Assembly (NCBI RefSeq): GCF_014653215.1
Contig: NZ_BNAI01000001.1
Location: forward strand, 124,001-188,000
Length of the DNA stretch: 64,000 bases
Reading direction: 5' to 3'
From: Pseudolysinimonas yzui
Lineage (GTDB): Bacteria; Actinomycetota; Actinomycetes; Actinomycetales; Microbacteriaceae
The translations under genes were made by a program, and so were the position numbers. Shown here piece after piece: positions 45,101 to 53,244 of the stretch. A model generated the notes under the pieces. The model was not told the DNA's origin. It did no database searches and saw only the letters and a program-made list of their open reading frames with translations. The stretch's first letter is position 1. Every line of letters starts with the position of its first letter.

Positions 45101-45319
45101 GACTGGAAGACCGGGCGGGCGCCGAAGGAGCCGGAAGACCTGGAGCGCAAGCAGCTGCAACTCGCCCTCTACCGGCTCGCCTACTCCCGCTGGGCGGGCA
45201 TCCCCGAAGACCGCATCGACGCCGCGTTCTACTTCGTCGCCGACGACCGGGTGCTCGAACCCGACCGCATCGACTCCGAAGAGCAGCTGCTCGCCCGCTG
45301 GCGCGCCGCCGTAGGCTAG
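42149..45319 (+). CDS. adnB: AdnB-like UvrD helicase / RecB-family nuclease subunit
   Basis: This 1056-residue lead motor and nuclease has all UvrD motifs: VAGAGSGKTETMANR (I), GLTFTRKAAGEL (Ia), VVLLDEYQDTSVVQ (II), GDPNQSIYGWRGA (III), LTVHGAKGLEWDVV (V) and AYVAVTRARHHLLL (VI). The C-terminal RecB-like nuclease has FHAWVEQRFGF, then KIDAVYSEPDGRVRIIDWKTG with Asp and Lys intact. Unlike AdnA, its Walker B (DEYQD) is canonical, suggesting it drives translocation. ATG overlaps adnA's stop (42149-42152). The pair substitutes for RecBCD/AddAB in actinobacteria. Confidence 0.92.
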   Translation: MSAVSAIDIAEALAAVRGVAPQHPTPQQRAVIEAPLAPALVVAGAGSGKTETMANRVLWLLANGLVEPAQVLGLTFTRKAAGELGLRIRERIAELDAAGLLPPRDVFDAPVVATYNSFANTLYRESAILLGREGDAPVLGEAAAWQLARGVVIRSRDARLPDLGKNLDALTRAVLAVARGVAEHAGDLDEVRALSARLGALGDLPTNDPVDRFERLPAVELAAQLGALEVLADLAADYDAEKVRRGVVEYADQVALALRIAQKQPALGADLRDRYRVVLLDEYQDTSVVQTQLLAELFREAPVMAVGDPNQSIYGWRGASAANLDQFAEQFIGTAFGAEARFALSTSWRNGTGILAAANHLVAPFAGRGVTVERLEPSPVASDREVEAVFPETVAEEAAAVADWLAARVDPTTSAAMLLRARATQPYFLAALRDRGIPFHVLGIGGLLAEPEIADLVCVLSAIDDPAAGIQLLRVLAGSRFRVGVADLHALNRLAAWLRSRDHTQRKHDDEVRELLNTAVAPGEGGSIVDALDFLATAPVGHVALENFTAVGLQRLRDAGALLTRLRARVRLDLPDLVALVIQELRLDIEVAANEYRVLGSANLDAFADAVAGYLAIAEIATLSGFLGWLREAELREDLSPRPEPPEPGTVQVLTVHGAKGLEWDVVAVPRMVTDEFPAKPREGFQGWLGFGQYPWPLRGDAAELPHFAWEGATTRKELLDEQKQFSASVRQRALDEERRLAYVAVTRARHHLLLSGSFWATQAKPREPSVFLRDLADAGLIPALPDASGHAENPLGDDLERIVWPLDPLGSRRSAVEWAAEQVRTADPALTGPWTRDLELLLAEREARLAPTPVAIPTRVPASRFHDYVTEPERVAGELRRPMPERPFSATRLGTLFHAWVEQRFGFGTGAEEIDALVDEQDAGTDISGSELAALQARFEASEWAQRRPLEVEREIHLPFDGRVVICKIDAVYSEPDGRVRIIDWKTGRAPKEPEDLERKQLQLALYRLAYSRWAGIPEDRIDAAFYFVADDRVLEPDRIDSEEQLLARWRAAVG

Positions 45320-45340
45320 ACGGACGGAAGGGGTGTTTCG

Positions 45341-46741
45341 GTGAGTCTCGGCGGCAGTGACCCGGCTTTCACCGCACCGATCCCGATCCAGACCCACCGC
45401 CCCACCGGCCGCGACGTTCTCACGATCTTCCGGGTGCGCAACTTCCGACTGCTGGTCACCTCGATCTTCTTCACGAGCATCGCGATGTGGATGACCCGCG
45501 TCGCCGTCGACTGGCTGCTGCTCGAGCTCACCGGCAACCTGGCCCTCGTCGGGCTCGCCGTCACGCTGCAGTTCGGGCCGACCCTGGTGCTCGGTGCGTT
45601 CGCAGGGGTGATCGCCGATCGCTTCTCGCGGCGCCGCATCGTGCTCATCACGCAGACCGTGGCGTTCCTGGGCACCGCGACCCTCGCGCTGTTGGCGATC
45701 CTCGGTGCGGCGGAGGTGTGGCACGTCTACCTGGTGGCCGCGGTGACGGGCGTCGCGGGCGCTCTCGAGAATCCGGCGCGGAGCGCGCTCGTCGGGCAGA
45801 TCGTCGAGCCGACGCGGCTGCGCACGGCGGTGAGCGTCAACGCGGCGGTGTTCCATGGCGGAGGGCTCATCGGGCCGGCGATCAGCGGGATCCTCATCGT
45901 CGTCGTCGGGTCGGGCTGGTCGATCGCGGTCGCCGCGCTCGCCACCGTGGTCAGCATCCTGGCCTTTGCACTGTTCCGCTCGCGTGAGTTGTCGGCGGTC
46001 GCCCGCCCCGCCGAAGGGTCCGGGGGCGTGCGGTTCGCCGCGCGCTACGCGGTGCGCAAGCCGACCATTCTCTGGCCGATGGTGCTCGTCGCGTTCGTGG
46101 CGACGTTCGGGATGACGCTTCCGGTGCTCTTCACGGCCGCGGCGGGGGATCGCGGGTTCGACACCGGTTCGGCCGGCTACGGCCTCTACACCTCACTCGC
46201 CGCGGTCGGTGCGGTCGTCGGGGCGGTCGCGTCGGCGCGAAGGAAGTCGGTGCGACTGCGGACGATCGCGCTGCTGACGGGTGCGTACGGCCTCTCGATC
46301 GTGCTGGCCGGCGTGGTGCCGGTCTACGGGGTGTTCCTCGCCGGAATCGTCGCGCTCGGCGTCTTCCGCCTGCTGTTCGCGATCGGTGCGGAGTCGATGG
46401 TGCAACTCTCGACCAACCCGGGGGTGCGCGGTCGGGTGATGGCGATCTACCTGGTGCTGCTCGTGGGCGGCCAGGCGGCGGGCGGCGTGATCATCGGCTG
46501 GATCGCCGAACTGTTCGGCATGACGGTGGCGTTCGTCGTCGCCGGCGGGATGCCGCTGCTCGCCGCGATCGCCGTCGCGATCGTGCTGGCGCACCGGCAC
46601 CAGCTGACGATCGCCGTCAACCTGCGCGACTTCCGCCGGGTGGTGCGGATCGTGCGGCGCTCGAAGCCGCCGGGTCAGGCCGGGCCGTCGGCGTCGGCGC
46701 CGTCCCAGAGCCCCGACAGTTCGACCAGCTCGGCGCCCTGA
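45341..46741 (+). CDS. MFS transporter, EntS-like
   Basis: This 466-residue, 12-helix major facilitator starts with a soluble 25-residue segment, then FRVRNFRLLVTSIFFTSIAMWMTRVAVDWLLL. The loop 2-3 motif GAFAGVIADRFSRRRIVL and LENPARSALVGQIV are typical of the EntS/MdtG-like exporters that pump siderophores or drugs. The substrate is unknown. GGAAGG lies about 10 bases before GTG 45341. Its last 67 bases overlap the gene on the opposite strand, and the Ser/Pro-rich tail (GPSASAPSQSPDSSTSS) looks like a readthrough extension into that gene. Confidence 0.82.
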   Translation: MSLGGSDPAFTAPIPIQTHRPTGRDVLTIFRVRNFRLLVTSIFFTSIAMWMTRVAVDWLLLELTGNLALVGLAVTLQFGPTLVLGAFAGVIADRFSRRRIVLITQTVAFLGTATLALLAILGAAEVWHVYLVAAVTGVAGALENPARSALVGQIVEPTRLRTAVSVNAAVFHGGGLIGPAISGILIVVVGSGWSIAVAALATVVSILAFALFRSRELSAVARPAEGSGGVRFAARYAVRKPTILWPMVLVAFVATFGMTLPVLFTAAAGDRGFDTGSAGYGLYTSLAAVGAVVGAVASARRKSVRLRTIALLTGAYGLSIVLAGVVPVYGVFLAGIVALGVFRLLFAIGAESMVQLSTNPGVRGRVMAIYLVLLVGGQAAGGVIIGWIAELFGMTVAFVVAGGMPLLAAIAVAIVLAHRHQLTIAVNLRDFRRVVRIVRRSKPPGQAGPSASAPSQSPDSSTSSAP

Positions 46742-47244
46742 GCGGCCAGGTACCGACCGGCGCCGCGGTCACCGTCCACCGACGCGGCGACGGCCGCCCA
46801 GTGGTCGCGGCCGATGACGACGGGATGCCCGGGCCGGCCTTCGTAGGTGGCCCGCCGGAGGGTGGCCGCGTCGAGGGGAGCCGAGAGAAGTCGTGCGACG
46901 GCGGCGGCCGGAAGTCCGGGCAGGTCGACGAGCGTCACGACGACGGCGGAGGCATCGGGTGGCGCGGCGCCGAGACCCGCCCGCAACGATGCCGACAGCC
47001 CCTCGGCCCAGTCCTCGGCCACGACGACGGTCGCTTCGGCGGGAACCAGGGCCCGGGCCAGTGCCGCGTCGGCGCCGAGCACGACCCACACCGAGCCGCA
47101 GCCCCCGCCGCGCAACGCCGCCACCGCGCGATGCAGCCACGGCATCCCGTCGGCGTCGCGGCGCAGCGCCTTCGGCCCACCCGCGCGGGTGCCGGCTCCG
47201 CCCGCCAGCACGATCCCCGCGACCCGGGGCACGGAGGTGGTCAT
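46675..47244 (-). CDS. MocA/MobA-like nucleotidyltransferase
   Basis: This 189-residue protein has the nucleotide-binding loop GIVLAGGAGTRAGGPKALRRDADG, then VVLGADAALARALVP, VVTLVDLPGLP and a final GRPGHPVVIGRDHW. This is the fold of molybdenum-cofactor cytidylyl- or guanylyltransferases. It may mature the cofactor of the xanthine dehydrogenase that ends at 63724. ATG 47244 is chosen; its complement overlaps the upstream alternative ATG of the decarboxylase gene. Confidence 0.78.
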   Translation of the reverse strand: MTTSVPRVAGIVLAGGAGTRAGGPKALRRDADGMPWLHRAVAALRGGGCGSVWVVLGADAALARALVPAEATVVVAEDWAEGLSASLRAGLGAAPPDASAVVVTLVDLPGLPAAAVARLLSAPLDAATLRRATYEGRPGHPVVIGRDHWAAVAASVDGDRGAGRYLAAQGAELVELSGLWDGADADGPA

Positions 47245-47260
47245 GGCTACAGTTGAGCAT

Positions 47261-47752
47261 GTGAGCGCGCCCAGCATCCAGCGGAGTCTCGAACCCTCGA
47301 CGGATCAGCTGCGCACGGCCCTCGGCGTCGAGCGCTGGGTCGCCGAGGTCCACGCCGCGGGTCCGTTCGCCGACCTCGACGCGCTGCTGGATGCCGCATC
47401 GGCCGCCGCCTCGCCGCTCGCGCCCGCGGAGATCGAGGAGGCGCTCGCCCACCACCCGCGCATCGGCGAGAAACCCGCCGAGGGGGCCAGCGGTGCCGAC
47501 CACAGCCGCCGCGAGCAGGCCTCGCCCGACGCCGACGATCCGACCCTCGCCGAACGTCTCGCCGCCGGCAACGCCGCGTACGAGCGGCGGTTCGGCCGGA
47601 TCTTCCTCATCAGGGCGCTCGGCCGCTCGCGCCGCGAGATCCTCGCCGAACTCCACCGTCGCCTCACCCTCGACGACGCCGAAGAACTCACCATCGTCGG
47701 CGACCAGCTGCGCGAGATCGCGATCCTTCGACTCACGGGGATGTTCGGGTGA
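47261..47752 (+). CDS. uraD: 2-oxo-4-hydroxy-4-carboxy-5-ureidoimidazoline (OHCU) decarboxylase
   Basis: This 163-residue enzyme of urate degradation converts OHCU to (S)-allantoin. Signature segments are EEALAHHPRIGEKPAE (catalytic His and Glu region), SRREQAS, and NAAYERRFGRIFLIRALGRSRREIL. GTG 47261 is preferred because TACAGT stands 7 bases upstream. The ATG at 47243 would overlap the divergent start codon of the nucleotidyltransferase. It overlaps the HIU hydrolase gene by 4 bases, so the two consecutive enzymes of the pathway are co-translated. Confidence 0.9.
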   Translation: MSAPSIQRSLEPSTDQLRTALGVERWVAEVHAAGPFADLDALLDAASAAASPLAPAEIEEALAHHPRIGEKPAEGASGADHSRREQASPDADDPTLAERLAAGNAAYERRFGRIFLIRALGRSRREILAELHRRLTLDDAEELTIVGDQLREIAILRLTGMFG

Positions 47753-48045
47753 GCCAGGTCACCACCCACGTTCTCGACACGGCCGCCGGCCGCCCCGCCG
47801 CCGGCATCCCGGTGCGTCTGCTCGCCGCCGGTCACCTGATCGCCGCCGGCGTGACGGATGCCGACGGGCGAGTCGCGAACCTCGGGCCCGACCTCCTCGA
47901 CCGCGGCGAGTACCGCCTCGAGTTCGACGTCGCCACCCCCTTCTTCCCCCGCATCACGATCGACTTCCAGATCACCGACGCGTCGCACTACCACGTCCCT
48001 GTACTGCTCTCCCCGTACGGCTACACCACATACCGCGGTTCCTGA
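47749..48045 (+). CDS. 5-hydroxyisourate hydrolase (transthyretin-like)
   Basis: This 98-residue protein has the family start THVLDTAAGRPAAGIPV with the active-site His, and the end signature SPYGYTTYRGS (the Y-R-G-S tetrapeptide). It hydrolyses 5-hydroxyisourate, the uricase product, to OHCU. It is translationally coupled (GTGA at 47749-47752) to uraD. The uricase itself is on the opposite strand at 48615-49508. Confidence 0.94.
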   Translation: MSQVTTHVLDTAAGRPAAGIPVRLLAAGHLIAAGVTDADGRVANLGPDLLDRGEYRLEFDVATPFFPRITIDFQITDASHYHVPVLLSPYGYTTYRGS

Positions 48046-48058
48046 CCCTCGCGGGTGT

Positions 48059-48091
48059 GGTCTCGACACGCGCCTTCGGCGCTACTCGACC
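48059..48091. repeat. 33-bp palindromic repeat, family 2, copy B (convergent terminator)
   Basis: This has 32 of 33 positions in common with the reverse complement of 16965-16997. It sits between the convergent stops of the HIU hydrolase and guanine deaminase genes, again where a bidirectional terminator would be expected. Confidence 0.75.
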
Positions 48092-48103
48092 ACCGAAAGG
48101 GGC

Positions 48104-48601
48104 TCAGTAGTCCGTCCGGGTCTCGTTGCTCAGCCAAGCTTGAAAAGGCTGCTCGGCCGTCGGCACTCGCAAGGTGTGGACGCGCACGTCCCAGGTGGAG
48201 CGGTCGCGGGTGAAGAGGTCGTAGAACTCGCGGTCGTCGAAGCCGCCGCGGGCGGCGTCGTCGCGGTCGGCGGCGTAGAACACGCGGTCGATGCGGGCCC
48301 AGAGGGTGGTGGCCATGCACATCGGGCAGGGTTCGCACGAGGTGTAGAGGGTGGCGCCGTGGAGGGCGAAGTCGCCGACGGTCTGGCAGGCGGCGCGGAT
48401 GGCGACGACTTCGGCGTGTGCGGAGGGGTCGAGGTCGCGGGTGACCCGGTTGGTGCCCTCACCGATGATCTCGCCGTCGGCGGAGACGACGAGGGCGGCG
48501 AACGGCCCTCCTCCGGCGGCGACGTTCGCGGTCGCCAGCTCGACGGCGCGTTCCAGAAAGGCCCGGTCGGCATCCGTCGCGAAGCCGCCCGCACTGGTCA
48601 T
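48104..48601 (-). CDS. Guanine deaminase (CDA-fold nucleoside deaminase)
   Basis: This 165-residue zinc deaminase has DPSAHAEVVAIRAAC (HAE, zinc and proton shuttle) and TSCEPCPMCMATTLWARI (PCxxC). GuaD-like enzymes convert guanine to xanthine, feeding the xanthine dehydrogenase and uricase steps. The tail DRSTWDVRVHTLRV with an intact C-terminus fits GuaD better than tRNA adenosine deaminase. It is the last gene of the long minus-strand operon, with a 13-base gap behind uricase. Confidence 0.85.
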   Translation of the reverse strand: MTSAGGFATDADRAFLERAVELATANVAAGGGPFAALVVSADGEIIGEGTNRVTRDLDPSAHAEVVAIRAACQTVGDFALHGATLYTSCEPCPMCMATTLWARIDRVFYAADRDDAARGGFDDREFYDLFTRDRSTWDVRVHTLRVPTAEQPFQAWLSNETRTDY

Positions 48602-48614
48602 GCCGGCGCCCCGG

Positions 48615-49508
48615 TCATGCGAGCCCTGCCGAGAACTTCCAGGCGTCGCCCGCCGGAGGGGCGTCGTCGCGGGCGATCGTCGCCTCGATGAGCCCGTAGG
48701 GCCGGTCGGCGGCGTAGAACACCTCGTTCGGGTTCTCCATCGAGAACGGCGCGAGGTCGACGACGAAGTGGTGCTTGTTGGGCGCCTTCAGCCGGATCTC
48801 GCAGATCTCGGGCACGGCATCCAGCACCGCCGTTCCCATGTGCCACAACGTCTGCTGCAGGGCGAGGGACTGGAGCGTCGCGAACTGTTCGATGAGGTGG
48901 GCGCGGATCACCGGGAAGACCGCATCCCAGTCCACATCCACCGTCGAGAACCGCCATTTCGCGATGACGGCCGTCGCCATGACCCGGTCGTGGGTCTCGG
49001 GAAGGGTCGTGTATTCGTCGCTGAGGAACCCGGCGAACTCCGACCCGGTCGACTTCAGCAGCACGAGATCCTTCACCCCGCCGATGACGTACTCGCCGGT
49101 GGCGTCCACGGTGACGGCGGCGGTGCGCACCTCCGGTCCGCGGCGCACCCAGGTGTGGTCGTGCTCGCGGCCCCCCGCGATGGCGCGGTCCCAGGCGTAC
49201 TCCTCGAGTTCGATGCGTGCCCCGTCGATCGGCGCGACGTCGTGCACGAAGTGCCGGGCGAGGGCGAGTCCGAACGCTTCGGGGCTCGCGACGCCGTGCT
49301 TCTTGGCGAACGCGTAGACGGTGTTCTTCTGCGTGTCGGTCGGCAGCACCGCCGACTGGTCACCGGTGAGGTAGGCGTCGTCGAACGCCCCGCGCATCGC
49401 CGTGGTGACGTTGAGGTCGCGCAGCTCGTGCCGCGCGGCGTCGCGGATGACCCGCACCAGCCGCGTCTCGGCCTTGCCGTACTGGTGGTCGGTGAGCAGG
49501 TATGTCAT
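48615..49508 (-). CDS. Urate oxidase (uricase)
   Basis: This 297-residue, cofactor-free oxidase of the T-fold uses O2 to turn urate into 5-hydroxyisourate. It shows KNTVYAFAKKHGVASPEAFGLALARHF (Thr-Lys dyad region), GGVKDLVLLKSTGSEFAGF, and the C-terminal KHHFVVDLAPFSMENPNEVFYAADRPYG. Length matches bacterial uricases. ATG 49508 gives the usual start [14 protein letters not shown]. It overlaps the allantoinase gene by one base. Confidence 0.95.
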   Translation of the reverse strand: MTYLLTDHQYGKAETRLVRVIRDAARHELRDLNVTTAMRGAFDDAYLTGDQSAVLPTDTQKNTVYAFAKKHGVASPEAFGLALARHFVHDVAPIDGARIELEEYAWDRAIAGGREHDHTWVRRGPEVRTAAVTVDATGEYVIGGVKDLVLLKSTGSEFAGFLSDEYTTLPETHDRVMATAVIAKWRFSTVDVDWDAVFPVIRAHLIEQFATLQSLALQQTLWHMGTAVLDAVPEICEIRLKAPNKHHFVVDLAPFSMENPNEVFYAADRPYGLIEATIARDDAPPAGDAWKFSAGLA

Positions 49509-50842
49509 CAGGTCTCCTCGCGTGACGGTAGCTCTCCCGCACCCGGTGTGGCGCCACGGAGCAGGGTGCGGCGTACGACTCCGCGCAGTTCGGCGCCGTC
49601 GTAGGCGCTCACCGGGTTCTTGTGCAGCAACTCCTGGGCGTGCACCGTGAACCGCTCGTCGGGGGCGAACACGACGAGGTCGGCGTCGCGGCCGACGGCG
49701 ATGAGGCCCTTGTGCGGAAGGCCGGCGAAGGCGGCGGGGGATGTCGACATCCAGCGCACCACGTCGGTGAGCGGCACCTCCCGTTCCACGGCGGCCGTCC
49801 ACACCGCGGCGAGCCCGAGCTGCACCCCGGCGATGCCGCCCCAGGCCTGCGCGAAGTCGCCGTGGCCGGCGAACTTCAGGTCGGCCGTCGCGGGGGAGTG
49901 GTCGCTCACCACGAGATCGATGTCGCCGTCGCGCAGCGCCTGCCAGAGGGCGTCCCGGTTCGCTTCGCCGCGGATCGGCGGGGCGCACTTGAACTGGGTG
50001 CCGCCGTCGGGAATGGTCTCGGATGCCAGCGTCAGGTAGTGCGGGCAGGTCTCGACCGTGATCGGCAGGCCTTCGGCGCGGGCGGCCCGCAGTTCGGGCA
50101 GGGCGGCGGCCGACGACAGGTGCAGGATGTGCGCGCGGGTTCCCGTGCGGCGCACGCCCGCGATGACCCGGGAGATCGCCACGACCTCGGCCTCGTCCGG
50201 GCGGGATTCCACATAGGTGTCGTACGCCGTGCCGCCCGCGTTGGCCGCCGCGTCGAGCACCCCGGGATCTTCGGCGTGCACCAGCAGCAGGCCGTCGAAG
50301 GCGGCGAGTTCGTCGAGCGCGGCATCGAGCCCGGCGGCGTCGAGATGTGGGAACTCGTCGACGCCGGACGGGGCGAGAAACGCCTTGAATCCGAACACCC
50401 CGGCGTCGTGGAGAGCGCGCAGCGACCCGAGGTTTGCGGGAACGGCCCCGCCCCAGAATCCGACATCGACGGCGGCCTGGTGCCGTGCCGCGGTGCGCTT
50501 GAGTTCCAGCGCCTCCGGGGTGACGGTGGGCGGGATCGAGTTGAGCGGCATGTCGATGATCGTCGTGACGCCGCCGGCAGCGGCGGCCCGGGTCGCCGAC
50601 GCGAAACCCTCCCACTCGGTGCGGCCGGGTTCGTTCACGTGCACGTGGGTGTCGACGAGTCCGGGCAGCAGCACCTCGTCGCTGTGCAGCTGGATGCGGT
50701 GCGCGGCGTCGAGGGCGGCGCCTTCCGGCGCGATGGCGGCGATGCGCCCGTCGCTCACCGCGATCTCGACGTCGGCGAAGGTCGGCGCCGCGCCTTCGAG
50801 GGCGACCAGGGCACGCCCGGCGATCACCAGGTCGTGGCTCAT
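49508..50842 (-). CDS. allB: Allantoinase
   Basis: This 444-residue cyclic amidohydrolase opens allantoin to allantoate. It has [19 protein letters not shown] (HxH zinc ligands), [11 protein letters not shown] with the Lys that becomes carbamylated, HAEDP and a late [13 protein letters not shown] (Asp). It continues the urate route in the same operon as uricase. ATG 50842 overlaps the upstream MetF-like stop by 4 bases. Enzymes that process allantoate are not visible in this window. Confidence 0.92.
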   Translation of the reverse strand: MSHDLVIAGRALVALEGAAPTFADVEIAVSDGRIAAIAPEGAALDAAHRIQLHSDEVLLPGLVDTHVHVNEPGRTEWEGFASATRAAAAGGVTTIIDMPLNSIPPTVTPEALELKRTAARHQAAVDVGFWGGAVPANLGSLRALHDAGVFGFKAFLAPSGVDEFPHLDAAGLDAALDELAAFDGLLLVHAEDPGVLDAAANAGGTAYDTYVESRPDEAEVVAISRVIAGVRRTGTRAHILHLSSAAALPELRAARAEGLPITVETCPHYLTLASETIPDGGTQFKCAPPIRGEANRDALWQALRDGDIDLVVSDHSPATADLKFAGHGDFAQAWGGIAGVQLGLAAVWTAAVEREVPLTDVVRWMSTSPAAFAGLPHKGLIAVGRDADLVVFAPDERFTVHAQELLHKNPVSAYDGAELRGVVRRTLLRGATPGAGELPSREET

Positions 50843-51888
50843 GACCCGCCCCCGAGCGCGCCGGCGATCTCGGCGAGCGCCCGCGCGAACTCCAGCTCGC
50901 CGCCGTGGCCGGTGCCGCCGGAGAGGTTCACACCGACGACGCTATCGAGTGCCAGGAAGCCGCGGCCGAGTTCGACCGCCGCGGCGACCCCTTCGGCTCG
51001 CGGATCGGGGGCGGCGAGGATGCGGTCGAGATACCCGGGGGGCAGCACGAGCGTCGTGAAACTCTTCAGCAGCTCGGCGGAGGCGCGGTCGAGCACGACC
51101 GGGATGCACGGGATGAAGCCGAGGTTCGAGCCGAGTTGCCGTGCCGCGCCGATGAACGCCGCGACCGGTTCGACGCCGCCCGCGTGGTTGACGAAGCAGA
51201 TCTCCGCCCCGGCCCGCTCCTTCTCGAGCAGCCGCGCGGGGCGTCGCTCGACGGGGGGCGTCGCCGGGGCCTCGGCGACCGAGACGAGATGCCCTGCGGC
51301 CCGCGCAAGGGACGCGGCCTGCGTCGAGTCCAGATCGAAGACCGGGGCGGCGTCCCGCCGCGATCCGGTGCGGGTGTGGTCGCCCGTGACGCAGTGCACG
51401 CCCACGACGCCGGCGTGGGCCAGGGCGGCGAGTTCGCCCTCCATCGCCACCCGGTTGCGGTCGCGGCAGGTGAACCCGCTCCACACCTCGACGCCCTCGG
51501 CGCGGATGAGCGCCGTCCGGTAGGCGGGCGGGAACTGCACCCGCTCGCGCCCCGAGTCTCCGGCGAGCACGGCATCCGCAGCTCCTCGCAACGCGGCCGC
51601 GCACTCCGCCAGCGACGCCGCGTCGAGGGCGCGGGCGGGGAAGTCGGCGACGACGATCTGCTTCGTCGCGAGCAGCGCGCGCATCCGCTCGGCTCCGGAT
51701 GCCGCTCGCGCCTCCGCCGGGGCCGCACCGTGCCAGCGCACGGTCGGGACCTCGAGGAAGACGCACCGACCCGGTCCGCCCTGATCGGCGGCGACCTCGC
51801 ACGTGCCGTCGAGCTCGACCCCGCCGCAGGGCCCGTACTCCATGTGCTTGGGGCAGGCGGCCCGATCGAGGAGGGACTCACCCGGCAA
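50839..51888 (-). CDS. Fusion of MetV-like Cys-rich motif and MetF-like reductase domain
   Basis: This is a 349-residue protein. Its first 45 residues carry four cysteines (12, 21, 30 and 42) in [17 protein letters not shown], the signature of the methylene-tetrahydrofolate reductase C-terminal (MetV) Zn/Fe-S module, here at the N-terminus. The rest resembles a MetF TIM-barrel ([20 protein letters not shown] for FAD/folate binding, [37 protein letters not shown]). It probably handles one-carbon units on folate. Its place in a purine-degradation operon suggests a methyl or formyl group released from the substrate. The exact reaction is unknown. Confidence 0.72.
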   Translation of the reverse strand: MPGESLLDRAACPKHMEYGPCGGVELDGTCEVAADQGGPGRCVFLEVPTVRWHGAAPAEARAASGAERMRALLATKQIVVADFPARALDAASLAECAAALRGAADAVLAGDSGRERVQFPPAYRTALIRAEGVEVWSGFTCRDRNRVAMEGELAALAHAGVVGVHCVTGDHTRTGSRRDAAPVFDLDSTQAASLARAAGHLVSVAEAPATPPVERRPARLLEKERAGAEICFVNHAGGVEPVAAFIGAARQLGSNLGFIPCIPVVLDRASAELLKSFTTLVLPPGYLDRILAAPDPRAEGVAAAVELGRGFLALDSVVGVNLSGGTGHGGELEFARALAEIAGALGGGS

Positions 51889-52480
51889 GGAGTCTCACCG
51901 TCCAGGCGCCGTCGCCGGTGGCGGTGTATTCGGTGCGGCGGCTGGCGGTATCGGGGTTGCCGATCCAGAAGGTCAACCGGGTCGGGCGCACGAGATAGCC
52001 CGTCCAGGTGGGCGGCTGCCCGAATCCGTCGGCGTGATCGTCGCGGAACGCCGTCCACGCGCGGATCCGGTCGACGAGCGGAAGTCCGGCGAACTCGACC
52101 GTGTTCTGCCAGGCGAGCTGCTGCAGATAGGGCGAGCGGGAGCGGAACGCACGTCGCAGTTCGTCGGCGGGCGCCGGCTCGGCAACCCCCTGCACCGTGA
52201 GTTGCCGGGCGCGGTCGGGGAAGTGCAGCATCAGCGCCACCGCGGGATGCGTCGCGAGCTGCCGCACCTTGCGCGAGCGCGAATCGGTGTGGAAGTAGAA
52301 GCCGTGCTCATCCCATTCCGAGAGCAGCAGGGTGCGGGCATCCGGGATGCCGTCGGCCGCCGTCGCGAGCGTCATCACGGGCCGCACCGGGTCGTCGTTC
52401 GGGGGCAGCCACTCGTCGAGCAGGAGCCAGGGGTCGGCGGGCCAGTTGTCGCGGATCTCGGCGTCGCCCGGGAGGGTCAT
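51878..52480 (-). CDS. PNPOx-like flavoprotein
   Basis: This 200-residue FMN protein of the pyridoxamine-5'-phosphate oxidase fold has MTLATAADGIPDARTLLLSEWDEHGFYFHTDSRSRK (FMN-binding strand and Arg), PDRARQLTVQGVAE and the C-terminal dimerisation-type TRLTFWIGNP. It may be true PdxH, since the length is right, or a relative acting on the operon's substrate. The operon setting makes a catabolic flavin role possible. It overlaps both neighbours by 4-11 bases. Confidence 0.8.
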   Translation of the reverse strand: MTLPGDAEIRDNWPADPWLLLDEWLPPNDDPVRPVMTLATAADGIPDARTLLLSEWDEHGFYFHTDSRSRKVRQLATHPAVALMLHFPDRARQLTVQGVAEPAPADELRRAFRSRSPYLQQLAWQNTVEFAGLPLVDRIRAWTAFRDDHADGFGQPPTWTGYLVRPTRLTFWIGNPDTASRRTEYTATGDGAWTVRLLAG

Positions 52481-53244
52481 GACGGCGGCCCGGGGTCGAA
52501 CGCGGCGATCTCGGCGAGCGCGGCGATCCCGTCGGCCACCAGCTGGGCCGCGATGTGCGCGCCGTGTTCCGCGGTCGCACCCGTCGGATCGCCGATGACC
52601 CCCGCGGTGCCGAAGTCGTCGGAGGTCCAGCCGAACTGCACGGGAGCGCCCGCGAAGCCGATCTGGCGGAACCGGGAGAGGTGCCGGGGAGTCGCATCCA
52701 CCGCACCGGTCAGGTCGACGAGGTCGGGGCGCAGGTGCATCGCGAGCGAGGTCTCGCCGTGTCCGCCGTGAATGCCGAAGCCCTGCTCGGTGTCACCCGC
52801 CGGGATCGCGACGTTCATCAGGAACGTGCGGAGCCCGAACTGCACCCGCAGCTCGCGCAGCGCCACCTGCAGCAGCGCGACGTTGCCGCCGTGCCCGTTG
52901 TAGAAGACGAGGGTGCGTGCGGGGGTGGCGGCGATGCCCCGGCCGATCGCGACGAGGGTGTCGAGCAGCGTCGACGCGCCGACCCAGATCGTGCCGGGTG
53001 CCCAGGCGTGCTCGTCGGACTTCGTGTAGCTCAGAGCGGGCAGAACCCAGGCGTCGAGCCCGGCCGCAGCGGCGCCGTCGACGACGAGCCCGGCGAGGAT
53101 GTCGGCCATCAGCAGATCGGTCGCGAGCGGCAGATGCGGCCCGTGGTGCTCGATCGCCCCGGTCGGCAGCACGACGATCGACTCGGCGGTGAGCGTCGAC
53201 GCGAGCGCCGGCCCCGCCAGCTCGACGAGGCGACGGGAGCTCAT
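52477..53244 (-). CDS. Creatininase-family amidohydrolase
   Basis: This 255-residue protein of the creatininase fold has VVLPTGAIEHHGPHLPLATD (metal ligands Glu and His), NGHGGNVALLQVALREL and GIHGGHGETSLAMHL. Members open cyclic amides such as creatinine or act on formamidopyrimidines. Here it is probably an amide-hydrolysing step in the unknown half of the operon. ATG 53244 overlaps the FAD oxidase stop by 4 bases. Confidence 0.83.
   Translation of the reverse strand: MSSRRLVELAGPALASTLTAESIVVLPTGAIEHHGPHLPLATDLLMADILAGLVVDGAAAAGLDAWVLPALSYTKSDEHAWAPGTIWVGASTLLDTLVAIGRGIAATPARTLVFYNGHGGNVALLQVALRELRVQFGLRTFLMNVAIPAGDTEQGFGIHGGHGETSLAMHLRPDLVDLTGAVDATPRHLSRFRQIGFAGAPVQFGWTSDDFGTAGVIGDPTGATAEHGAHIAAQLVADGIAALAEIAAFDPGPPS

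Noticed and set aside
42089-45856. Long minus-strand open frame of over 1200 codons opposite adnB
   Set aside because: The translation is His/Arg/Gly/Asp-rich without domains and mirrors the codon bias of adnB on the other strand; it is a high-GC antisense artefact.
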